This document shows positions 36,222 through 44,857 of a DNA stretch of 64,000 nt, one piece after another (the stretch's first letter is position 1; every line of letters begins with the position of its first letter). Both the position numbers and the translations under genes were made by a program. A model generated the notes under the pieces. It saw nothing but the letters and a program-made list of their open reading frames with translations, was not told the origin of the DNA and did no database searches. The stretch is from Candidatus Halobeggiatoa sp. HSG11 (lineage in GTDB: Bacteria > Pseudomonadota > Gammaproteobacteria > Beggiatoales > Beggiatoaceae), in NCBI GenBank assembly GCA_030378105.1, contig JAUCGL010000004.1:1-64000 (forward strand), given 5' to 3'.

Positions 36222-36450
36222 GAATTGGTGAATTAAAAATGCTTAATTATTAATGACTTTGCCTTTCATTAACAATTAAATATACATCTAAATTAGTTAT
36301 AAATTATCCCGAACACCTATGGCAAAACAATATATATGATTGAATACTACCAAGTTTTTGGTAAAAAGACCTGACAGGTTTGCAAAATCCGGCAGGTCTG
36401 AGAACTTTTTTCTGAAAGTCTATAACAGTTTTGATAAATTTAACAACAAC

Positions 36451-38673
36451 TTACCTAGTTAAATTCATAAACAACTTCGGCAATTTCTCAGGCAATTGTT
36501 CAACTTTATCAATGACCGCATACCGATTAGCCCCAAAAATATCTCCAACATATTCATCAGCATTTTTATCCAACGTGATACAATAAGTTGTGATACCTTT
36601 CTGTTCCAGCTCACTAACCGCCATATGAGTATCATCCTTCAAATACCGTTCATCCTGCACATCAATATCCGAAGGTTCGCCATCGGTAAGCAACAACAGT
36701 AATTTCTTCTCTTCCCTACGAGGCTCTAAATAACGAGCTGCATGACGTAATGCTGCTCCCATCCGAGTTGAATAAATAGCCTCCATCGCTGCTAACCGAC
36801 TTTTAACTTCAGTATCCCAACTTTCGCTAAAACCTTTGAAATGAGCGTACCGCACACCATGCCGAGTGTTAGAAGAAAAACCTGCAATTGCAAATGGGTC
36901 ACCTAAAGCTTCCACTGCCCAAGCTAGCAGAGAAACAGCTTCTTGACTCAATTGCAAAATAGTAGTATCACCACCATCTGGTTTTTCATTAATAGATTCA
37001 GACAAATCCAACAGTAGCAACACAGAAATATCTCGCCCATCCTTGACATGACTCTGATAAATCCTAGTATCGGGAACAGTACCAGCCCGATATTCAATCA
37101 TGGCTTTAATCAACACGTCCAAATCCAAATCATCACCTTCTTCTTGATAACGGATTCGTTTGCGTTGTTGCGGTTTGAGCAAATCAATAACTTTTTTCAA
37201 GCGTTTGGTTAATAACTGATTTTTTTCCAATAACTTATCAATAACGTTTGCATCACCGGGTTTTTGGATGCCTTCGTAAACTGTAGTCCAATCAGGCCGA
37301 TAATTTTGCACCTGATAATCCCACTCATGATAATGTTGCGGTGGCAATACATCCGACTCATCATCATCTGATTGCATGTTTTCAGCCCCATGATCAGAGT
37401 GAAAATCATCTTCATCATCAGTAGCTTCCAAAAACATCCACAGGTAACGATTATCATCCCGATAGGTAACTTGAGTATCCTTAAACCACACATTAGGTTT
37501 GCGAAAACTATGATCGTAAATTTTAGCTAAATATTTAACTCCCAAATCAGTACTTAGTTTACTATCATATGGATCAGCAGCCATACGAGATTGAAATTGC
37601 TCCACAAAATTTAACAATAGAGGATCGGTATAAGGATGATTTGGGTCTAATAACGCTCGTGATAACATAGCCAATTTATGCCGAATGCACGCATACTCTT
37701 CCTTATCACATTCACCATCTTTAGGTAACGGATGGAGAGATAACCATAATTTACGTAGCCCCGGATATGTGCTAATGGCTATATTTTCAACTCTAGCATC
37801 TTCAAAAGTTTCAATAGTTAAATGCTGGAAAGCACTGAAATTATCGGCTAAAAATGGTTTTGACCACAGTCTATGAGTTACCATATGAGCTATCATGGCT
37901 CGATAACGATTTATCCCAGTTACCTCACCTAAATCATCATATACATCAGGAATATGAAAGCCTAATTTATCTAAATGTGGCAGTGGCTTACGAGAAACAT
38001 CAAATGCTAATGAATAAGGACGAAAATTTTCTTCCAATTCCCAGAAAGCTCGCAGGAATAATTTAAGCTGCCGTTCATGGTCGATATACAAAGTTCCATG
38101 CCGTTCTCGCTGTAAGGAAGCATGAGCATCTGCGGTTTGTAAACTAAAAAAATCGCCCAATCTATGCGGCTGTTCTTTATAAGCCTTGATACCATATTGA
38201 ACCCAGTTTTGTAAACCACCGATACTGACTTGATTTAATAGATAAACTACCTTATTCAATAATGGGATTAAGCCTTCTTTTGCTTCCTCGGCCATATTAG
38301 TTACCATTTTCAACCACTCTCGCAGCAATTTAGCATCATCCAAACGGCGAGCTACTGCTGGTAAGGTGGTCAAAAATGGATTGATGGCTGGCCCTTGTAA
38401 TAAGGAAGACAGCGTTTCGGACATGTCGGTTACATCTTCAATGATGCTTTCATCGGTCAAACGCACAATTTCTGGCATTTGTTCCAATAAAATCAATACC
38501 AATTCCTTGCCTCGTCCCAATGCACAAACTCGGCTAGCAGCATTCAACCAAGTGGCAATTCCTTCTGGACTCATTGAGGCTTTGGCTTCACAGAGGCATT
38601 CATCGAAGATGTCGTCAATGTTGCTGACGCTACAGCGTAGTTGTTCTCGATATAATGCGGAATCTATTTCCAT
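36451..38673 (-). CDS. cbbO: CbbO-type von Willebrand factor A protein (RuBisCO activase component)
   Basis: Partner of the CbbQ AAA+ ATPase; in chemoautotrophs the CbbQO complex removes inhibitory sugar phosphates from RuBisCO. The 740-residue protein has a long helical N-terminal part, an acidic low-complexity stretch (about residues 425-450, EDDFHSDHGAENMQSDDD), and a C-terminal VWA domain (about 540-740) with the metal-ion-dependent adhesion motif LLLLDLSESINE and LLTDGEPSD. TTG 38685 overlaps the CbbQ stop, but ATG 38673, five bases after that stop, is preferred. NorD of nitric-oxide reductase clusters is a close relative; the CbbQ-type neighbour and lack of nor genes favour CbbO. RuBisCO genes are not in the window. 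Confidence 0.85.
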   Translation of the reverse strand: MEIDSALYREQLRCSVSNIDDIFDECLCEAKASMSPEGIATWLNAASRVCALGRGKELVLILLEQMPEIVRLTDESIIEDVTDMSETLSSLLQGPAINPFLTTLPAVARRLDDAKLLREWLKMVTNMAEEAKEGLIPLLNKVVYLLNQVSIGGLQNWVQYGIKAYKEQPHRLGDFFSLQTADAHASLQRERHGTLYIDHERQLKLFLRAFWELEENFRPYSLAFDVSRKPLPHLDKLGFHIPDVYDDLGEVTGINRYRAMIAHMVTHRLWSKPFLADNFSAFQHLTIETFEDARVENIAISTYPGLRKLWLSLHPLPKDGECDKEEYACIRHKLAMLSRALLDPNHPYTDPLLLNFVEQFQSRMAADPYDSKLSTDLGVKYLAKIYDHSFRKPNVWFKDTQVTYRDDNRYLWMFLEATDDEDDFHSDHGAENMQSDDDESDVLPPQHYHEWDYQVQNYRPDWTTVYEGIQKPGDANVIDKLLEKNQLLTKRLKKVIDLLKPQQRKRIRYQEEGDDLDLDVLIKAMIEYRAGTVPDTRIYQSHVKDGRDISVLLLLDLSESINEKPDGGDTTILQLSQEAVSLLAWAVEALGDPFAIAGFSSNTRHGVRYAHFKGFSESWDTEVKSRLAAMEAIYSTRMGAALRHAARYLEPRREEKKLLLLLTDGEPSDIDVQDERYLKDDTHMAVSELEQKGITTYCITLDKNADEYVGDIFGANRYAVIDKVEQLPEKLPKLFMNLTR

Positions 38674-38677
38674 GACT

Positions 38678-39475
38678 TTATCCAAAAATCATATCAACTG
38701 CATTATTAAGAGTTGCCCGAATATCTGGATCATCAGTAACTGGCCGTACCAATGCCATCCGACAAGCTTCCAGTGGTTCAATTCCGGCTTGCATTAAACT
38801 GGCTGCATAAACCAATAAACGAGTGGAAATTCCTTCATCTAAGCCGTGACCCTTCAAATTTCTTGCTCGATGAGCAATTTGCACCAATTTCTTGCTAGTA
38901 TCAGCATCTACATTACTTTCCTGAGCAACAATACTAGTTTCAGTTTCTTCATTTGGATAATCGAAATCTAAAGCAGTAAAACGTTGTTTAGTTGACTGTT
39001 TTAAGTCTTTCATCAAACTTTGATAGCCTGGATTATAAGAAATAACCAACTGAAAGTCTGGATGTGCTTCAATCAATTCACCTTTTTTATCCAATGGCAA
39101 AACTCGACGATGGTCAGTTAATGGATGAATAACTACCGTTGTATCTTGTCTAGCTTCCACTATTTCATCCAAGTAACAAATTGCCCCAATCCGACTAGCA
39201 ACAGTCAATGGGCCATCTTGCCAACTGGTTCCATCTTTATCCAGTAAGAAACGACCGACTAAATCCGAAGCAGTCATATCTTCATTACAAGCCACGCTGA
39301 TTAAAGGTTTTTGTAGCTTCCAAGCCATATATTCCACAAATCTTGTTTTACCACAACCAGTTGGGCCTTTCAGCATCACTGGTAAACGTTTTTGATAAGC
39401 GGCTTCATACAAAGCAACTTCATTGCTAGTTAATTGGTAAAATGGCTCTTCCTTGATAAGATATTGTTCTTTCAT
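38678..39475 (-). CDS. cbbQ: CbbQ/NirQ/NorQ-family AAA+ ATPase
   Basis: MoxR-type AAA+ motor of the CbbQO RuBisCO activase; 265 residues. Walker A is GPTGCGKT (about 36-43), Walker B ICYLDEIVEARQDTT, sensor 1 LVISYNPGYQ, and the arginine finger region STKQRF. Sequence resembles CbbQ of acidophilic and sulfur-oxidising autotrophs nearly throughout (for example MTASDLVGRFLL and PLTDHRRVLPLDKKGE). AAGGAAAAGC precedes the ATG. The cbbO gene follows immediately. All catalytic residues are present. Confidence 0.92.
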   Translation of the reverse strand: MKEQYLIKEEPFYQLTSNEVALYEAAYQKRLPVMLKGPTGCGKTRFVEYMAWKLQKPLISVACNEDMTASDLVGRFLLDKDGTSWQDGPLTVASRIGAICYLDEIVEARQDTTVVIHPLTDHRRVLPLDKKGELIEAHPDFQLVISYNPGYQSLMKDLKQSTKQRFTALDFDYPNEETETSIVAQESNVDADTSKKLVQIAHRARNLKGHGLDEGISTRLLVYAASLMQAGIEPLEACRMALVRPVTDDPDIRATLNNAVDMIFG

Positions 39476-39640
39476 AAGCTTTTCCTTATAAATATAATTT
39501 AGTATGATAATGAAATGGTTATTAATTTTAACAAGAAATTGGAGGGATGTCTACTTGAATGGATACATTGCAGATACTCCCACTAAAAAGAATTCAATAA
39601 TATAAAAAAATGAGAAATAATTTGGGCAAGTGAAAAACCT

Positions 39641-39754
39641 CATTGCCAATTAAGTTAAGGAGATTTATTCGGGTAACAACAAGGGATTACTCCTACAAAT
39701 CATCATTTAACGTAGGGACAATCCTTTATGGTTGCCATTAACTTAATGGCAGTG
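39641..39754. repeat. CACTGCC family, short type, copy D
   Basis: CATTGCCAATTAAGTTAAGG to CATTAACTTAATGGCAGTG; same interior as copy C (CCTACAAATCAT, ACAATCCTTTATGGTT). Confidence 0.85.
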
Positions 39755-39835
39755 AAGCGAAAACCCTGCATAAATTAACATCTTAAAAAATTAGGATTTA
39801 CGCATTGACAAAATAACCTTTTTATGAAATGGACA

Positions 39836-39919
39836 TATAGCATTTCCCGATTAAATAGATTACAGTAATACAAAATAAATATTTGATATTTTTGTAGAAT
39901 TTAATTAATAATTGCTATA
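39836..39919. repeat. TATAGCA repeat family, copy
   Basis: TATAGCATTTCCCGATTAAA to AATTGCTATA; lacks the GCATTCATAATTAAG segment found in the longer copies. Confidence 0.75.
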
Positions 39920-40210
39920 GCTCCCCATTTTTGTTTAAGCTTACCTAAAAATGTATTACAGTTGGTCAATTAAAAATGCTAACAGCATTAAATTGGCAAA
40001 TACAGATAGACAAAGCAGCTAACCATGACCGATATTATGTTCAAAATGATAACCTTGATTTTGTGTTATAAAGTTTAATTTTCAATAGACCAACGTACTC
40101 AATTTCATTTCATATAAGAGCAAATAATAATTGTTATAATACTTGACTATCAAGTTTTTAGACGCAAGCATAGCGTCTTTACAATATTAAACAATATGCC
40201 CGGTAAAGAC

Positions 40211-40300
40211 CACTGCCATTAAACCATAAAGGATTGTCCATATGTTATGTAATGATTTGTAGGAGGCATCCCTTGTAGTTACCCTAATCTAATTTGCTTA
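40211..40300. repeat. CACTGCC family, copy E (inverted, partial)
   Basis: CACTGCCATTAAACCATAAA followed by GGATTGTCC and GATTTGTAGGAGGCATCC corresponds to copies C/D in reverse. The distal terminal repeat is eroded (CCCTAATCTAATT). Confidence 0.7.
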
Positions 40301-40400
40301 ACACAAATGACAATGCAGGTAGAGACGTGATGTTCGCGTCTATCACGTTCATCACATTTGTTTTAAGTATAAGTTCTTCATTAGCTCTGATACTTTAAAA

Positions 40401-40500
40401 TTTTGATAGTCCTGCAATATGTAGCGTTAAACCTACTAGGTATTTGAGACTTAACAGGTTTTTTTGGAGTTATCACTACTTTGCTCAGAACTACCAAAAT
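40401..40500. repeat. TAGTCCT repeat family, copy 3 (inverted, uninterrupted)
   Basis: GATAGTCCTGCAATATGTAG to TTTGCTCAGAACTACCAAAA, the reverse complement of the copies at 28222-28316 and 28441-28540. Confidence 0.8.
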
Positions 40501-40520
40501 TTTAAAGATGTCTATTGAAT

Positions 40521-40625
40521 TATAGCATTTCCCGATTGGATGGACCACAGTTATATTAAGCAAGAATCTGATATTTTTATAGATTTTAATTAATAATTAA
40601 GCATTCATAATTAAGAATTGCTATA
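40521..40625. repeat. TATAGCA repeat family, copy
   Basis: TATAGCATTTCCCGATTGGA to TTAAGAATTGCTATA, nearly the reverse complement of 35576-35681. Confidence 0.8.
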
Positions 40626-40729
40626 TGACTGAAACTCAGTCAGGTTCTAAGCTTTAATATTTTTATCTTTATTTCGTTACTCATATGAGTTAAAATATAA
40701 CAAATTTATAAATCCATAGAGATCAATTA

Positions 40730-42262
40730 ATGAATATAACCAATAAAATTACCTTGGTAGTGATGTTTTGTTTTATTATTGCATTATTTATAATGTTACC
40801 ATTCGTACTGTTTCACATAAATAAATCTGGTCAACAAGAAGTTAAGCAATACAAACAAGAAGAAATTAATCGGGTTAAACAATCTTTGAAGGAATATGTT
40901 GATATCGCTTATGTAACATTAGATACCAATTACAAAAATGCCATGGATAAACAATATTTGGCTAGGCATTATGGTCAGCAATTGACTAATATTGTTGATA
41001 TTGCAGAAAGTATTCTTAAAACCAAAGCAGAAGCAGTGAAATTGGAAGGGCTAGAACTTTCTGAAGCTTTGGAACAAGCAGCGATGGAAGTGGCCAAGCT
41101 TCGTTATAACAATGGTAATGGTTATGTTTGGATAAGTGACACTACCGAACCACATCCAAAAATGATTATGCACCCATTGGAGCAAAATTTAAATGGCAAA
41201 ACATTGGATGATCCAAAATATAACAGTGCATTAGGTAAAGAGCAAAATATTTATCAAGCTGCTGTGGAAGTTTGTTATCATCATGGTAAAGGATTTATTG
41301 ATTATTTATGGCCGAAAACAACACCAAATGGTGTAATTGATGACATGCCAATGTTGGCTTATGTGCGATTGTTTGAAGATTGGAATTGGATAATTGGTAC
41401 TGCGATTTATGTTGATAATGCTATTGACGATGCGATTGAAAATAGTAAAGATGACATAAGAAAAATGCGTTATACCAATGGTATTGGGAATTTTTGGATT
41501 GCTGATACCAAACCTAAGTTGAAAATGTTAGTCAATTCAGATGAATTCACACTTGAAGAACAAGTTTTATCTGGAAAAGCTAAACAACATTATGAATCTA
41601 TTTTGAAAATTTGCCATCAACAAAATGGTAGCTGTTTTTATACTGATAATACAGCAAAATTACCACATACTAATAAAAAAGTGGCTAAATTATCATATGT
41701 TAAATTATATGAGCCGTTGGGCTGGATGTTAGGCACTGGTTTTTATTTGGATGATATTAACCGGGCTGTTGCAGAAAAAGAAGCAATGGTTAGAGAAGAA
41801 ATTAAGCATATGACAATAACGCTGGTAGTTGTCGCTATTATGGCAGTTATTTTAATCAGTGTATTAGGTTATATTATGTTAAAATATTTCCCAAAAATTA
41901 AGAAATCTATTTTAAAACATTCGGAAGGCCATGATTTACAAAAAATTCCTGAAATAAGAAACGAGGAAGTTTATAAGCCAGAAGTTTACAGACCGGTTGA
42001 TGGAGAAATAATAAATCCAATACCTAATAATAATGGTGGCGGTGGTGGTATGATACACACTGATGAATGTATTAAAATGGTACAAGAGGTCAGCAAGACC
42101 TTGATATCTGAGCATTCTAAATGGCTGGCTGCTAATTTATCCCAACCAGAAAAGCCAACTTCTTCTTCCATTTCTTCCATAGATAAAATAAAAAGACAGG
42201 CTAAAATGCCTTCACATACCAATACTGTTATTAATGATCTGAATAAAATGGTTGGTAAATAG
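40730..42262 (+). CDS. Double-Cache membrane sensor without an output domain
   Basis: Inner-membrane protein of 510 residues. A membrane helix (about 7-29) is followed by two Cache domains of the single-Cache_2 type (about 65-235 and 240-350). The halves share the pattern (K/R).RY.NG.G..WI.DT.P.....H/N (RYNNGNGYVWISDT and RYTNGIGNFWIADT) and end in WNWIIGTAIYVD and LGWMLGTGFYLD. A second membrane helix lies at about 365-388. The cytoplasmic tail of 120 residues has a GGGGG hinge and helices but none of the usual outputs: no methyl-accepting domain, HAMP, kinase or GGDEF. Such Cache pairs usually bind small acids. The output is unknown and may lie in a partner protein. Confidence 0.85.
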   Translation: MNITNKITLVVMFCFIIALFIMLPFVLFHINKSGQQEVKQYKQEEINRVKQSLKEYVDIAYVTLDTNYKNAMDKQYLARHYGQQLTNIVDIAESILKTKAEAVKLEGLELSEALEQAAMEVAKLRYNNGNGYVWISDTTEPHPKMIMHPLEQNLNGKTLDDPKYNSALGKEQNIYQAAVEVCYHHGKGFIDYLWPKTTPNGVIDDMPMLAYVRLFEDWNWIIGTAIYVDNAIDDAIENSKDDIRKMRYTNGIGNFWIADTKPKLKMLVNSDEFTLEEQVLSGKAKQHYESILKICHQQNGSCFYTDNTAKLPHTNKKVAKLSYVKLYEPLGWMLGTGFYLDDINRAVAEKEAMVREEIKHMTITLVVVAIMAVILISVLGYIMLKYFPKIKKSILKHSEGHDLQKIPEIRNEEVYKPEVYRPVDGEIINPIPNNNGGGGGMIHTDECIKMVQEVSKTLISEHSKWLAANLSQPEKPTSSSISSIDKIKRQAKMPSHTNTVINDLNKMVGK

Positions 42263-42405
42263 CTTTTTGTTAAGGGTAATTACTTTCAAAACAATCTATT
42301 AAGAGAAGTTGCTTAAATCTTGCATTTTAATTATTCATACTTAACAAAATTACCATACATCTTTATTTTAAGGAATGAGGATTTAATAACTTCCAAACCT
42401 TATAG

Positions 42406-42480
42406 TTTTTTTAGATAAATAATTTCACTTAAAACCACGAGGTTTCCAAAACCTCGCAGGTTTCACACGAATGTATTTTA
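42406..42480. repeat. CGAGGTTT palindrome family, copy (inverted)
   Basis: GATAAATAATTTCACTTAAA then CCACGAGGTTTCCAAAACCT and CGCAGGTTTCACACGAATG: the reverse complement of 28335-28404. It lies about 70 bases upstream of the fimV-like gene. Confidence 0.8.
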
Positions 42481-42552
42481 TTTGAATCCACATTTCTAAA
42501 AATAATACCAATATGGTAAAAGACCTTATTTAAGATTTTAACATGAATTAAT

Positions 42553-43788
42553 ATGCGAACTATAATACTAATTATTTTACTTACTGTAACAAATTCAACG
42601 ATTGCTAGTACTTATGGCCCAACTAAATCTGGAGATTTACTCTGGAATATTGCAGGTAAAGTACGTCCAAATACTTCCATAACTCGTTACCAAGCAATGT
42701 TGGCCTTACTCAAAGCTAATCCACATGCTTTTCAAATTTCTTGTAATCTGAATACGTTAAAAACTGGTAAAATACTACAAATTCCTTCAAATATGCAGGA
42801 ATTAACAAGTAAAGAAGCAGTCAATGAGTTTTATAGACAGCGTGATGAATGGGTTAATTTTCGTAAAAAAAATAAACAAATTATTTGTCAGTTGGTTGAA
42901 GAACGCTCCATCATAAAGATTCCAACGATTAAAAACTTAGTTTCAGAACCAGATATTGAGACTAAAGTTAAAATTACTTCTACAGAAACTTTTGAAACAG
43001 TTATTCCTGAAGAAATTGATATAAAAAAACCTTCAACATCAATAACACAAGTACTAGTTACTGAAGAACCAGATAAAATAGAAGATTTAACATTAATTCA
43101 ATTTATTTGGAATGACATTCAAATTTGGTTTTATAATCTTTCATATTTACATCAAGTTATATTTCTGGCTTTAATAATATTATTTAGTATTTCTTTGTTG
43201 CTATTATTATTTGCATCAATTTTTCGTAGTAAAAAATCAATTGATAAGAAAGATACTATAGATGTCGAAATAACAAATGTTTTGCCAGATAAGTCTGATG
43301 ATAACGTAACAAAACCATCTGACAAATCTGAGAAAATGAAAGAAAAGCTTGATACTGTTAGGGCATATCTTGCTGAAGATGAAGCTCAAAGAATTAAGAA
43401 ATTATTGCGGGAAGTTATGCAAAATGGTGATGATGAACAGAGAGTTGAAGCACAGCAATTATATGAGATAAATAAAAAAATTAGTTATCTTAAACTAACT
43501 GATACACAGGCTATTAATACTAATTTAAAAAGTGTTGAACAGATTAATAAAATTATACCAGCCGAATTATCTATAGCAAAAAATGAAGAACAAGCATTTA
43601 ATTTAATAGATAAAGTGTTTATGATGTTTGATGAAGAATTAAGTACTCAAGGCAAATTGCTCGATTCTTATATTGCTAGACAACAAGAAATTACAGAACC
43701 TAATGTAGCCGATTATGAAAATAATTATCAAGTTGTTGAAGAAGACTCGTTAAAAAGACCAGAATTAAAATCAACTCGAAAATTGTAA
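42553..43788 (+). CDS. fimV: FimV-like inner-membrane protein
   Basis: Homologue of the Pseudomonas FimV hub protein for type IV pili and polar organisation. The 411 residues start with a signal-like segment, then the FimV N-terminal domain (YGPTKSGDLLWNIAGKVRP...TRYQAMLALLKANPHAF...LKTGKILQIPS, about 22-85), which is thought to contact peptidoglycan. A membrane segment (about 200-225) and an acidic, helical cytoplasmic part (about 240-411) follow. It is much shorter than the 900 or so residues of Pseudomonas FimV, and the C-terminal TPR cap is not obvious. No pilus genes are adjacent. Confidence 0.82.
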   Translation: MRTIILIILLTVTNSTIASTYGPTKSGDLLWNIAGKVRPNTSITRYQAMLALLKANPHAFQISCNLNTLKTGKILQIPSNMQELTSKEAVNEFYRQRDEWVNFRKKNKQIICQLVEERSIIKIPTIKNLVSEPDIETKVKITSTETFETVIPEEIDIKKPSTSITQVLVTEEPDKIEDLTLIQFIWNDIQIWFYNLSYLHQVIFLALIILFSISLLLLLFASIFRSKKSIDKKDTIDVEITNVLPDKSDDNVTKPSDKSEKMKEKLDTVRAYLAEDEAQRIKKLLREVMQNGDDEQRVEAQQLYEINKKISYLKLTDTQAINTNLKSVEQINKIIPAELSIAKNEEQAFNLIDKVFMMFDEELSTQGKLLDSYIARQQEITEPNVADYENNYQVVEEDSLKRPELKSTRKL

Positions 43789-43829
43789 TTCTACTTTCGC
43801 AGCGAGACATGTTTAATGTTATCAGGAAT

Positions 43830-43940
43830 CTGGTAGTCCTAAATAAAGTAGTGATATACTTTTTCAGATAAATAATTTCACTAAAAACCTACGAGGTTTC
43901 TAAAACCTCGCAGGTTTGGTACTACATTGCGAGACTACCC
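43830..43940. repeat. TAGTCCT-family copy interrupted by a CGAGGTTT element
   Basis: Left part TGGTAGTCCTAAATAAAGTA (43830-43855) and right part ACTACATTGCGAGACTACC (43921-43940) belong to one TAGTCCT copy. The insert 43858-43918 is an inverted CGAGGTTT element. This is the second independent case of this nesting. Confidence 0.8.
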
Positions 43941-43998
43941 ATATCTATAATACTTTTGTCAATGCGTTATAAGTCCTATAAAAGCAGAGTTAAGTTAT

Positions 43999-44742
43999 AT
44001 GGAGATATTTTTGAAAGATAAAGAAAAAATAGCAGTATTTATAGATGCAGACAATGCCCCTGCAAAAAAAATTGATAAAGTATTGTCTGAATTGGCCCGT
44101 TACGGCGTTGTTAATATACGTAAGGCTTATGGAAACTGGAAAAACCAAAACCTTAAACCTTGGGAAGACGTACTTCACGAGTTTGCAATTCAGCCAATAC
44201 AACAATTTGACCTCACTAAAGGAAAAAATGCTACAGATATGGCACTAGTTATAGATGTCATGGATGTGTTGTACACAAAAGATATTGACGTAATATGTCT
44301 GGTATCATCTGACTGCGACTTCACTCCTCTAGTAACTAGATCATTAGCTGACGGTAAATTTGTTATTGGATTTGGTGAGCGAAAAGCTCCGTTAGCTTTT
44401 GTTAATAGCTGCTCAAGTTTTTTATACTTAGATGATGAAACAGAGGAGGCAGAAGAGCAACCAATCCAAAAACAAAGTAAGAATATTAAAAGTGATACAA
44501 AACTTATAAATCTGTTACGACAAGCTATTGAAGCTGTTGAAGATGATGAAGGCTGGGCTATGCTTGGACCAATAGGAACACATATTTCAAATCATGCTTC
44601 ATTTGATCAACGGAACTATGGATTTAAAAAATTAAGTGATTTATTTATGGCAATCAACCTATTTGAAATGAAAAAAACAAATAATTCAGTATTATGGGTA
44701 AGAGATAAAAAACGAGCCAAACAACTTAATAAGTCAATTTAG
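43999..44742 (+). CDS. NYN-domain (LabA/DUF88) protein with C-terminal LOTUS domain
   Basis: Predicted RNA-binding nuclease of 247 residues. The NYN/PIN-like domain (about 10-145) has the acidic residues in VFIDADNAPAKK, NATDMALVIDVMD and LVSSDCDFTPLV, in the expected order. A C-terminal OST-HTH/LOTUS domain (about 165-240) is seen in LLRQAIEAVEDDEGWAMLGPIG and RNYGFKKLSDLF. The combination is widespread in bacteria and is linked to RNA decay or processing, though the target is unknown. Start ATG 43999; GTTAAGTT gives no strong ribosome binding site. Confidence 0.9.
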   Translation: MEIFLKDKEKIAVFIDADNAPAKKIDKVLSELARYGVVNIRKAYGNWKNQNLKPWEDVLHEFAIQPIQQFDLTKGKNATDMALVIDVMDVLYTKDIDVICLVSSDCDFTPLVTRSLADGKFVIGFGERKAPLAFVNSCSSFLYLDDETEEAEEQPIQKQSKNIKSDTKLINLLRQAIEAVEDDEGWAMLGPIGTHISNHASFDQRNYGFKKLSDLFMAINLFEMKKTNNSVLWVRDKKRAKQLNKSI

Positions 44743-44857
44743 CTGACCATAAAATAACTATTGATTGAAATGTTATAATATATAACTCATAATTAATGCT
44801 TAACTAGAATATTAAACCTGACAAACCCCTTATCCTAAATAACCATTTTTCAAACAT

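Larger units (their letters stand above)
35300..36450. other. Repeat-filled intergenic region between the acetyltransferase and cbbO genes
   Basis: About 1.15 kb with no intact gene. It holds a nested pair of repeats (35331-35500), a TATAGCA element (35576-35681), a CACTGCC element (35842-35953), and a CATGTCTCGCAG element (36088-36221). Around 36370 a GACCTGACAGGTTTGCAAAA palindrome precedes the cbbO stop. Confidence 0.75.
39476..40729. other. Repeat-filled intergenic region between cbbQ and a Cache sensor gene
   Basis: About 1.25 kb without an intact gene. It contains two CACTGCC-family copies (39641-39754, 40211-40300), two TATAGCA copies (39836-39919, 40521-40625), one TAGTCCT copy (40401-40500) and a GACGCAAGCATAGCGTC hairpin near 40160. 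A short frame at 39976-40071 (MLTALNWQIQIDKAANHDRY...) may be a gene fragment. Confidence 0.7.

Noticed and set aside
36451-39475. NorQ-NorD of nitric-oxide reductase
   Set aside because: No norCB genes are present and the ATPase sequence is closest to CbbQ; still possible in principle.
39976-40071. Short frame MLTALNWQIQIDKAANHDRY... as a gene
   Set aside because: It is only 31 residues, with no ribosome binding site, and is surrounded by repeats; at most a gene fragment.
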